In this document: in pieces, positions 1 through 5,217 of the stretch
Position numbering within the stretch: position 1 is the first letter of the stretch
Layout: the number at the start of each line of letters is the position of its first letter
NCBI GenBank assembly: GCA_030673425.1
Contig: DAOVJB010000103.1
Span: 1-5,217 of the forward strand
DNA length: 5,217 bases
Direction: 5' to 3'
From: Elusimicrobiota bacterium
GTDB lineage: Bacteria > CAYTYR01 > UBA6262 > DAOVJB01
Notes under the pieces: generated by a model
Databases searched by the model: none
What the model was told of the DNA's origin: nothing
The model's input: only the letters and a program-made list of their open reading frames with translations
Position numbers and translations under genes: made by a program

Positions 1-1670
1 AGAAGAGCATCATAATATGTATATCTTAGATAACTTACAGTGCTGGTAATCTCCTGTTCACTTTTGGGAGTTAGATAAAATCTCTCGTAGCCAGTGTCGT
101 TTTTTTCTATAAATCCGAGATTTCCCCCTTTGTCTTTATAAAATTTGACATTTACCAGAGGCTCAATATTATAACTGACCAGCCCTAAGCTAATCAAGAG
201 TACTATAGAATAAAGATACTTAAATTTATAAAGTGCTATCTTACCTCGGGATATTAAGGAAAATAAAATGAGGTTAGTTCCGAAGAAACTTAACATAAAA
301 AAATAATCCCGTATAAGTCTCGGGAAACGAGCATTAAACATTCTTATCTCAATCTCGTTGGCTTCCATAAGAAAATGCCTTCTGAATAAATCGGCTATCT
401 GTTCTTGTTTGAAATAAAGCAGTAGAAATCCAAAACTTAGAATTAAGAAAACAAACATCATAACTTTTATAAACGAAGAAAAATGCTTCTCTTCCTTAAG
501 CTCATCAATAAAATACTGCATACCCATTCCTGCTAAAATTGCCAAGCTGAACATTACCAGAAACATAAATTTTATCGGATATCTTACAAGATTAAAACCG
601 GGAACGAACTTAAAAAGAAAATTGTAAAAAGGTGTGAATTTCCCGAGGGTCAAAATCAAAGCTATGACACCTAATATAGCAAAAAAGCGTAGATTCTCTT
701 TTCTCTTATATCTGAATGCTAAAACTAAAAGTACCAGAGGCAGAATACCCACATAAAAATTCCTTAACCAGATCTGGCCGAACCACTTTTCCGAACCGGC
801 AAGTAATATACGGGAAAAAGATGGGATAACCAGAACAATCAACTCCAGGGGATGGAGAGACCAATACGTCAATCTCTCAAAGGTTGCTGTGCTGCTTCTT
901 GTAGAATAGTTTATCAATTCCTTAAAAGGTATACTCTGAACGGCCGTAATCAAGATCAGGCAAATAAGACTAATAGCTAACACCATAAACATCCTAAGCA
1001 ATACATAATAATCTTTTGGGATGTCTTCGGAGTTATTAGATAAAAAAATTATTGCCTTGTATAGAAGAAAAATAAAAAGTATTAAGATCGTCGTAAACAG
1101 AACATCAGGTTGCCCGCTGAAAAATTGAAAACTCAACAGTATCCCTACAAGAATACCAAACCAGATACTTTTCTTCTCAACTGCTATCTTGAAAAACAAA
1201 AATATCAATGGAACCCATATAACCGCTGAAAGCGTGGTTAAGAGATTAAGGGTGGATACTAAATATCCGCTAAAGATAAATATAATAACACTGGTTAGTG
1301 AACTGAAGCCATCCAGCTTTAGATGTCTGCATAACAGGTAAAGAAAAACCCCTCCTAATAAAAAATGTATAATAAAGAAATACTTAAATCCAAGACTAAA
1401 AGGCAACAGATAGCACAATAAGCTCAAAGGATAAAACAGGGCCTGCTGCAGGGTAGCCAAGAAAGGCAGCCCGCAATAACTATAGGGATTCCAGAATGGT
1501 ATGTGGCCGTTTTGTATAGATTCAGCGGCAAAGAATTTTACCGGATGATAGTAACGGAAAATATCCCTGTAGTAAAAGGTAAAAGTATCAAAGATAACAG
1601 GCCCAAAGAAAATAAAAACAAGACCTATTATGGATAAAATAAATATATGATCTGTTCTGTTATTTTTCAT
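1..1670 (-). CDS. YfhO-family polytopic membrane protein (GT-C-type glycosyltransferase-like), copy 2, 3' end outside window
   Basis: The reading frame is open from ATG at 1670 to the left edge, giving 556 complete codons; I read the whole stretch without meeting a stop. It is a paralogue of the 795-aa protein encoded just upstream and aligns with it without gaps over the first 190 residues. Shared landmarks are an N-terminal membrane segment (about 8-27), a first outer loop with YYRDI (R35, D36), IPFWNPY (57-63) and FLATLQ (70-75), then GQPD (186-189) and VRYPIKFMF from about 362. Many hydrophobic segments follow, and the start of the soluble C-terminal region is reached (FYLTPKSEQEITS). By comparison with copy 1, about 240 C-terminal residues lie beyond the window. 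In the family, YfhO of Bacillus subtilis takes part in glycosylating lipoteichoic acid with a lipid-linked sugar; the acceptor here is unknown. The start is supported by GGGGAAGG four bases upstream and by an 11-bp overlap with copy 1, which suggests translational coupling. Confidence 0.92.
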   Translation of the reverse strand, partial: MKNNRTDHIFILSIIGLVFIFFGPVIFDTFTFYYRDIFRYYHPVKFFAAESIQNGHIPFWNPYSYCGLPFLATLQQALFYPLSLLCYLLPFSLGFKYFFIIHFLLGGVFLYLLCRHLKLDGFSSLTSVIIFIFSGYLVSTLNLLTTLSAVIWVPLIFLFFKIAVEKKSIWFGILVGILLSFQFFSGQPDVLFTTILILFIFLLYKAIIFLSNNSEDIPKDYYVLLRMFMVLAISLICLILITAVQSIPFKELINYSTRSSTATFERLTYWSLHPLELIVLVIPSFSRILLAGSEKWFGQIWLRNFYVGILPLVLLVLAFRYKRKENLRFFAILGVIALILTLGKFTPFYNFLFKFVPGFNLVRYPIKFMFLVMFSLAILAGMGMQYFIDELKEEKHFSSFIKVMMFVFLILSFGFLLLYFKQEQIADLFRRHFLMEANEIEIRMFNARFPRLIRDYFFMLSFFGTNLILFSLISRGKIALYKFKYLYSIVLLISLGLVSYNIEPLVNVKFYKDKGGNLGFIEKNDTGYERFYLTPKSEQEITSTVSYLRYTYYDAL

Positions 1671-4047
1671 CTTTCCTTCCCCTGAAAAGTACCAGATAAT
1701 AAATCCCTAAAGCACACAGAATCAGTATTGTAACTACAGAAACAGTCAACCCTGCTCTAAATGAAGTAGGCTCATATACAAATCTTACATTATGTTTGCC
1801 TTTATTCAAATAAACTGCCCTGAACAAATAATCAGCCTTATATATCTTTTCCTCTTTTCCGTCTATATAAACTTTCCATCCGGGATAATATGTATCTGTT
1901 AACAGCAACCATCCCGCCTTAGATAAATTCGCCTTAATATCAACTTCATTGGTATCATAATGAGTAATTTCTGCTGTTCCTTCCCCTGGTTCTTGACTAT
2001 TAAATAAAGGGAAATCAGTTTCTATGACAACTTGTTTAGCCGGGTCAAATAACGGGTGTTTGATTTTTCTTTGTATATCTCCTTCATTATGAAAAAATAC
2101 GGCTCGGGGGATAATGGAAGCCCTGGGTAGACTATTTTTGTTTTCATAAATATTAACATAATTAACTTTATAATAAAGATCCAGACCAGGATCATCAATT
2201 TCCCATAGAGAGATAAGGTATTTTACACCCAATAAATTGAGTGCAACGGTAGATGAAGGTCTGGGTTGTGTATGTATCAAATTCATAAAATTATGATATC
2301 GGTTCAATCGCATACTCGAATAACCCCCTGCATCAAAAAGATGGTAAATCCATCCGATATTGCACAACAGGAGAGTCTTACTATGTATATATACATTAGC
2401 ATCAAAATCCCATTCCCTCCAGACAGGTTCTGTACGGGTTACCTCTTCATATGTTTTTGGAGTCAGGAGAATACGCCCTTTCCCCTCTATATAATCAACA
2501 ATCTTACCCCTCTGTCTATAAAACTGGGTTTTAATCAATCTTTCTGAATTAAAATTTATAAAGGCTAAATTAAGAAAAATAATCCCGCCTAATAAAAAGT
2601 TAAAAGTCCCCAATTTTAATTTATTCATATATCTTAGACAGATAAATAAGACCCCAAGCCCAAGAGAAATCATCATAAATGAATATTCCCTGAGAATCCG
2701 GGGTATATATATAGTCTTAAATTTGATAAATCCCGAATCTGAAAGTTGAGGAATAAAATATTTACTTAAAAACCCAACAATACGTGTCTGATTAAGATAG
2801 AAAAACACGAGCCCACATAATACAAGCGCAAATATAACAACTAAACTTCTCATCAGCTTGAATAAATTTTTGTTCTCTTCTGCCAAATTGATTATATATT
2901 GAATTCCCATACCTGATAAAATCGCAAGGGAAAAGACCAGTAAGAACATAAACTTTACTGGATACCGTATCATGTTGAGTCCGGGAATGTATTTATATAA
3001 GAAATAGTAAATCGGGGTATATTTGCCTAAAATTAAAACTAATGAAAGAGCCGCTAAAGAAAAGAAAAATACCCTGTTTTTGTAGTTCTGTCTGAATTTG
3101 AAAGCTAAACCAGCAAGAATCACCGGCCAAATACCCAAAAAAGCAGTCTGCAGCCAGTACTGCCTGAACCAATTCTCCACTTCCATCAGATTCCAGGAAA
3201 AAGAAGGAATAATCAGACTAATCAACTCCAAAGGATGAAACGACCAGTAAGTAGCCTGCTTAAAGGAGATACCCCCCACCCTGGACGAATTTTTAACTAA
3301 TTCCAGAAAAGGAATTATCTGAATAAGAGAAACAAGGGATAAAATAGCTATACTCGAAATAAAAATAAGTAATTTAGGTTTTATCTCATGGAATAGTTTC
3401 TCCTTCTTATGTTGCTTAATAAACCAGACTATATCAAAAAGGAGGTAAAATCCCAACATAAAAAGGGTCATATAGACCACTTCAGGCTGTCCCACTAAAA
3501 ATTGCAGGCTTAAGGTAAGTCCCACTAATATACTAAAAAAATAACTCTTTTTCTTGATAGCTTCTATAAAAAACAAAAAGACAAGAGGTACCCATATAAC
3601 AGCAGATAAACTGGTCAACAAATTAGTAAGAGATATTAAGTACCCGCTTAATACAAATATAATCGATCCTATAAATGAACTATAAATCCCAAGGTCTAAT
3701 TTTCTCATCAATAAATATAAAAACAAACCTGCTAAGAAGAAATGTATAATAAAAAAATACTTAAAACCTATATTAAAGGGTAAAAGATAATAGAGAAAAC
3801 CCAAAGGATAAAACAGACCATGTTGGAGTGTGGCTAAAAACGGAGTTCCGCAAAAAAGATAGGGATTCCAGAAAGGTATCTGGCCATTTTGTATTGACTC
3901 GGTTGAAAAGAACTTTGTGGGATAGTAATATTTTGCTATATCCCGATGATAAAAAGTAGCATCAGTAAATATCAATGTCCCGAAAAACATCGTTATTAAA
4001 CCAAAAAGAAGAATAATAGAAATAAAGTCTTTCTTTTTAAGTACCAT
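1660..4047 (-). CDS. YfhO-family polytopic membrane protein (GT-C-type glycosyltransferase-like), copy 1, complete
   Basis: This is a complete 795-residue protein, ATG at 4047 and TAA at 1660-1662. About 13-14 hydrophobic segments fill residues 8-500, a soluble domain follows (about 500-765), and a last membrane segment (766-787) precedes a short basic tail (RGRKDEK). Family hallmarks in order: outer loop 1 with FYHRDIAKYY (R35, D36) and IPFWNPYLFCG (57-67); VGQPEVVY (185-192); HPLELISLIIPSF (271-283); IPGLNMIRYPVKFMF (354-368); LLGVKYLI (605-612); YYPGWKVYIDGK (720-731). The PGW..YIDGK motif and the closing membrane helix are typical of YfhO (Pfam YfhO). GT-C enzymes normally place a catalytic acidic residue in the first outer loop, so D36 is a candidate; this is inference. 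The role would be sugar transfer from a polyprenyl carrier to a surface acceptor. AGGAG lies four bases before the ATG, and a good promoter lies about 40 bases upstream. It heads an operon with copy 2. Confidence 0.94.
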   Translation of the reverse strand: MVLKKKDFISIILLFGLITMFFGTLIFTDATFYHRDIAKYYYPTKFFSTESIQNGQIPFWNPYLFCGTPFLATLQHGLFYPLGFLYYLLPFNIGFKYFFIIHFFLAGLFLYLLMRKLDLGIYSSFIGSIIFVLSGYLISLTNLLTSLSAVIWVPLVFLFFIEAIKKKSYFFSILVGLTLSLQFLVGQPEVVYMTLFMLGFYLLFDIVWFIKQHKKEKLFHEIKPKLLIFISSIAILSLVSLIQIIPFLELVKNSSRVGGISFKQATYWSFHPLELISLIIPSFSWNLMEVENWFRQYWLQTAFLGIWPVILAGLAFKFRQNYKNRVFFFSLAALSLVLILGKYTPIYYFLYKYIPGLNMIRYPVKFMFLLVFSLAILSGMGIQYIINLAEENKNLFKLMRSLVVIFALVLCGLVFFYLNQTRIVGFLSKYFIPQLSDSGFIKFKTIYIPRILREYSFMMISLGLGVLFICLRYMNKLKLGTFNFLLGGIIFLNLAFINFNSERLIKTQFYRQRGKIVDYIEGKGRILLTPKTYEEVTRTEPVWREWDFDANVYIHSKTLLLCNIGWIYHLFDAGGYSSMRLNRYHNFMNLIHTQPRPSSTVALNLLGVKYLISLWEIDDPGLDLYYKVNYVNIYENKNSLPRASIIPRAVFFHNEGDIQRKIKHPLFDPAKQVVIETDFPLFNSQEPGEGTAEITHYDTNEVDIKANLSKAGWLLLTDTYYPGWKVYIDGKEEKIYKADYLFRAVYLNKGKHNVRFVYEPTSFRAGLTVSVVTILILCALGIYYLVLFRGRKDEK
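1674..1682 (-). promoter_or_regulatory. Ribosome binding site of YfhO-like copy 2
   Basis: On the minus strand GGGGAAGG ends four bases before the ATG at 1670. It lies entirely inside the last codons of copy 1, so copy 2 is set up for initiation by ribosomes finishing copy 1. It supports ATG 1670 as the true start. Confidence 0.75.
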
Positions 4048-4051
4048 CTCA

Positions 4052-4058
4052 CTCCTCT
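4052..4058 (-). promoter_or_regulatory. Ribosome binding site of YfhO-like copy 1
   Basis: The minus strand reads AAGAGGAGTGAGATG. The AGGAG core sits four bases from the ATG at 4047 and fixes this start at the extreme 5' end of the open frame. Confidence 0.75.
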
Positions 4059-4078
4059 TTTTTGATTAGCAAAATTCA

Positions 4079-4097
4079 TATTTATCATAGCATAAAT
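4079..4097 (-). repeat. 19-nt promoter-embedded dyad element, copy 1
   Basis: The minus strand reads ATTTATGCTATGATAAATA. The half sites ATTTAT and ATAAAT are perfect inverted repeats separated by six bases, and the -10 hexamer sits across the spacer and the second half site. The same sequence with one difference (A for G) lies upstream of pilin B at 4766-4784. It may be only a shared strong AT-rich -10 region, or it may be a regulator site. No regulator gene is in the window. Confidence 0.6.
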
Positions 4098-4112
4098 CAT
4101 ACGAAAGGACAA
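4084..4112 (-). promoter_or_regulatory. Sigma70-type extended -10 promoter for the YfhO-like operon
   Basis: On the minus strand TTGTCC (4107-4112; four of six match TTGACA) is followed by a 17-bp spacer and TATGAT (4084-4089), preceded by TGC, which makes an extended -10 element. Transcription would start near 4077, leaving a leader of about 30 nt before the ATG at 4047. It lies downstream of the pilin B terminator, so the YfhO pair has its own promoter. The -10 region is part of a 19-nt sequence repeated at the pilin B promoter. Confidence 0.7.
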
Positions 4113-4125
4113 CTTTTTTATGAAT

Positions 4126-4159
4126 AAAAAAGCGGGTTTAATTTCTTTACACCGCTTTT
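4126..4159 (-). terminator. Rho-independent terminator after pilin gene B
   Basis: An 8-bp perfect stem (AAAAGCGG at 4152-4159 read on the minus strand, pairing with CCGCTTTT at 4128-4135) encloses a 16-nt loop and runs into six T on the minus strand (4131 to 4126). It starts 28 bases after the pilin B stop. Half the stem is A-T and the loop is long, so termination may be partial and some read-through into the YfhO genes is possible. Confidence 0.65.
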
Positions 4160-4187
4160 GATGGCTTTCATCTACATGAACATGGGT

Positions 4188-4509
4188 TTACCATAAATTG
4201 TAGGCATCCCCCCAACTTATGTCAGCAGGCTCTCCTGATAGCGTGTCGGTTGATTTAACATTCACACAGATGCGGCCGTACGTGGAATCATAAGCCCATC
4301 CGCCACTCCCGAGTATCTTCGCATCCCTGGCAGTAGGACTCTCTCCCGGTAGAAGCATACCGGTCGTGTAGGATGTACTTATCGATTTGTAGAAAGGATC
4401 TATAGGAGTCCTCTGCAAGAGGGTCTTGTTATCTATGTCAGACTCAGTACCATCCCAGAGATCGGAAATGGTTGGAGGATAACTATTACTCTTACTGATC
4501 GCTTTGTAT
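4188..4509 (-). repeat. Direct repeat unit of the pilin tandem duplication (partner 4896-5217)
   Basis: Positions 4188-4509 and 4896-5217 align base for base at a constant offset of 708 with no insertion or deletion, from shared stop codon to the right window edge. In the last 57 bases only five differ, four of them synonymous. The unit is one pilin gene plus its intergenic region. The terminators following the two copies are unrelated in sequence, so the duplication is old enough for flanking DNA to have diverged, or it did not include the terminator. Confidence 0.85.
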
Positions 4510-4685
4510 GACTCAATCGCCGACCTGAACATATGCAGATTACCCTTCAGGTTGGCTTCTTTACTCTCTTTGGTTGCCCCGGCAAACCGGGCAATTACTA
4601 TAGCGGCTAAAATACCTAAAATTGTAATAATAATTAATAATTCGACCAAAGTAAATCCTTTTTTGCTCCTGAAACCTTTCAACAC
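4188..4685 (-). CDS. GspG/type IV pilin-like prepilin (pilin B), complete
   Basis: This is a 165-residue class III signal prepilin. The leader MLKGFRSKKG ends at the prepilin peptidase site G10/F11, followed by FTLVE with the conserved Glu at mature position 5 and a hydrophobic helix (11-31), then an amphipathic helix. The C-terminal globular part has LLQRTPIDPFY (about 89-99), equivalent to the conserved 'P-x-DP' region of GspG major pseudopilins, and GGWAYDSTYGRICVN, followed by a further 22 residues ending in YNLW. Only one Cys is present, so there is no classical disulfide-bonded D-region loop. The role would be the main subunit of a type II secretion pseudopilus or a type IV-like pilus, anchored in the inner membrane before assembly; which of the two cannot be told. 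The start is GTG: an in-frame TAG lies directly upstream (4686-4688) and an AAGGA site lies seven bases before it. TTG at 4682 is the only other near start. It is a tandem paralogue of the gene to its right. Confidence 0.93.
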   Translation of the reverse strand: MLKGFRSKKGFTLVELLIIITILGILAAIVIARFAGATKESKEANLKGNLHMFRSAIESYKAISKSNSYPPTISDLWDGTESDIDNKTLLQRTPIDPFYKSISTSYTTGMLLPGESPTARDAKILGSGGWAYDSTYGRICVNVKSTDTLSGEPADISWGDAYNLW

Positions 4686-4691
4686 CTATCA

Positions 4692-4700
4692 TTCCTTCCC
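4692..4700 (-). promoter_or_regulatory. Ribosome binding site deciding the GTG start of pilin B
   Basis: The minus strand has GGGAAGGAA, with AAGGA ending seven bases before GTG 4685. An ATG at 4692-4690 is out of frame, and the codon just before the GTG is TAG, so GTG is the best-placed start. Confidence 0.7.
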
Positions 4701-4765
4701 TTCTGTGTGAATTTATTTCTTATCTTCTACGAAAATGTACAATTAAAAGTAATTATTCTTAATGT

Positions 4766-4784
4766 TATTTATTATAGCATAAAT
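4766..4784 (-). repeat. 19-nt promoter-embedded dyad element, copy 2
   Basis: The minus strand reads ATTTATGCTATAATAAATA, identical to the element at 4079-4097 except for one base. Half sites ATTTAT and ATAAAT are separated by six bases. It covers the extended -10 of the pilin B promoter. Confidence 0.6.
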
Positions 4785-4799
4785 TGCATAATAGAAAAA
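4771..4799 (-). promoter_or_regulatory. Extended -10 promoter for pilin gene B
   Basis: On the minus strand a perfect TATAAT (4771-4776) is preceded by TGC, an extended -10. With a 17-bp spacer the -35 position reads TTTTTC (4794-4799), a poor match that the extended -10 can offset. The start would be near 4764, giving an AT-rich leader of about 78 nt before the GTG. It lies between the pilin A terminator and pilin B, so pilin B is probably transcribed alone. Confidence 0.7.
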
Positions 4800-4828
4800 A
4801 TGTTTTCAGATGATGATTTTTCATAACT

Positions 4829-4859
4829 AAAAAAGAGACGGGGGCAGAAATTGCCCCCG
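4829..4859 (-). terminator. Rho-independent terminator after pilin gene A
   Basis: An 8-bp perfect GC-rich stem (CGGGGGCA with TGCCCCCG, arms 4852-4859 and 4839-4846) with a 5-nt loop is followed on the minus strand by TCTC and then six T (4834 to 4829). It begins 36 bases past the pilin A stop. This is a strong terminator that should separate the two pilin transcripts. Confidence 0.88.
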
Positions 4860-4895
4860 CCTTTGTTGTTCTTTACCTCTTACAAGGTATTTTGC

Positions 4896-5217
4896 TTACC
4901 ATTGATTGTAGGAAGTACCCCAGCTTGTATCTACCGGATCTCCCGGTACGGTATCAGTTGACTTATAATTAGCACAAACACGACCGTTTGTGGAGTCATA
5001 AGCCCATCCACCAGCACCACCGATCTTTGCATCTCTGGCTGTAGCATCTTCACCAGGTTCCAATGTCCCTGTAGTAAGAGATGTGCTATTTAACCTGTAG
5101 AAAGGATCTATCGGGGTCCTCTCTAAGAAAGTCTTATTATCTACGTCAGACTCAGTAGCATCCCAGAGGTCAGAAATAGTTGGAGGATAACTGTTACTCT
5201 TACTGTTCGCTTTGTAT
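4896..5217 (-). CDS. GspG/type IV pilin-like prepilin (pilin A), C-terminal part only
   Basis: The frame is open from the right edge to TAA at 4896-4898, giving 106 residues; the N-terminal leader, Glu5 and helix lie outside the window. The visible part is the globular domain and aligns without a single gap to the last 106 residues of pilin B, with 79 identical (about 75%). Shared landmarks are SKSNSYPPTISDLWD, TPIDPFY, PGE, TARDAKI, GGWAYDST and a C-terminal SWG..YN.W. A single Cys occurs in RVCAN, at the same place as in pilin B. By analogy it is a pseudopilin or pilin subunit of about 165 residues. The first 40 visible residues are more alike (35/40) than the remaining 66 (44/66), so the C-terminal, probably surface-exposed part has diverged more. 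Its own terminator follows 36 bases downstream. Confidence 0.9.
   Translation of the reverse strand, partial: YKANSKSNSYPPTISDLWDATESDVDNKTFLERTPIDPFYRLNSTSLTTGTLEPGEDATARDAKIGGAGGWAYDSTNGRVCANYKSTDTVPGDPVDTSWGTSYNQW

Noticed and set aside
2266-2547. Plus-strand open frame of 93 codons
   Set aside because: It lies wholly inside YfhO copy 1 on the opposite strand, has no recognisable domain, and its composition follows the antisense of the conserved C-terminal domain.
4126-4159. Bidirectional terminator
   Set aside because: On the plus strand the stem is followed by only four T that are part of the stem, and no plus-strand gene ends here.
4120-4161. Short plus-strand ATG frame (13 codons) in the pilin-YfhO gap
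   Set aside because: It overlaps the terminator hairpin, is too short, and has no convincing ribosome binding site.
4048-4187. Riboswitch or small RNA in the intergenic region
   Set aside because: The 140 bp are accounted for by the terminator, the promoter and a leader of about 30 nt, leaving no room for a structured leader.
4504-4710. Plus-strand open frame of 68 codons
   Set aside because: It is antisense to the conserved N-terminal signal and helix of pilin B and has no recognisable protein features of its own.
4701-4764. Structured leader RNA before pilin B
   Set aside because: The roughly 78-nt leader is AT-rich, and I see no stable stem or known riboswitch motif in it.

Overview
All genes in this window lie on the minus strand, so it reads right to left. 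It is AT-rich (by eye clearly below 50% G+C) and densely coding. It holds two pairs of tandem paralogues. Positions 5217 to 4188 carry two type II secretion / type IV pilin-like prepilins, the first cut by the right window edge. Positions 4047 to 1 carry two large YfhO-family polytopic membrane proteins, the second cut by the left edge. No RNA gene, insertion sequence, CRISPR array or phage gene was seen.

Layout in transcription order: the 3' end of pilin gene A (5217-4896); a rho-independent terminator (4829-4859); an extended -10 promoter (4771-4799); pilin gene B (4685-4188, GTG start); a second terminator (4126-4159); a second extended -10 promoter (4084-4112); YfhO-like gene 1 (4047-1660, 795 aa); and YfhO-like gene 2 (1670 to beyond position 1). 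The two YfhO genes overlap by 11 bp and are probably translationally coupled. The predicted transcripts are therefore the end of a pilin A unit, a monocistronic pilin B, and a YfhO1-YfhO2 operon. The two promoters share a nearly identical 19-nt element that contains a dyad.

The organism is a bacterium with canonical Shine-Dalgarno sites, sigma70-like promoters and a pilus or pseudopilus system. The combination would fit one of the AT-rich, mostly uncultivated Gram-negative-type lineages whose genomes often carry many GspG-like pilins and YfhO-like proteins. Nothing here fixes the phylum, and that placement is inference.

The genes may be functionally linked. YfhO proteins are GT-C-type membrane glycosyltransferases (or are assigned to that fold) that use lipid-linked sugars at the outer face of the membrane. 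Pilins are exposed there, and in other bacteria dedicated glycosyltransferases are encoded next to the pilin they modify. Pilin glycosylation by the YfhO pair is an attractive but unproven hypothesis. Separate promoters and the absence of a sugar-lipid synthase or flippase in the window leave simple co-location equally possible.
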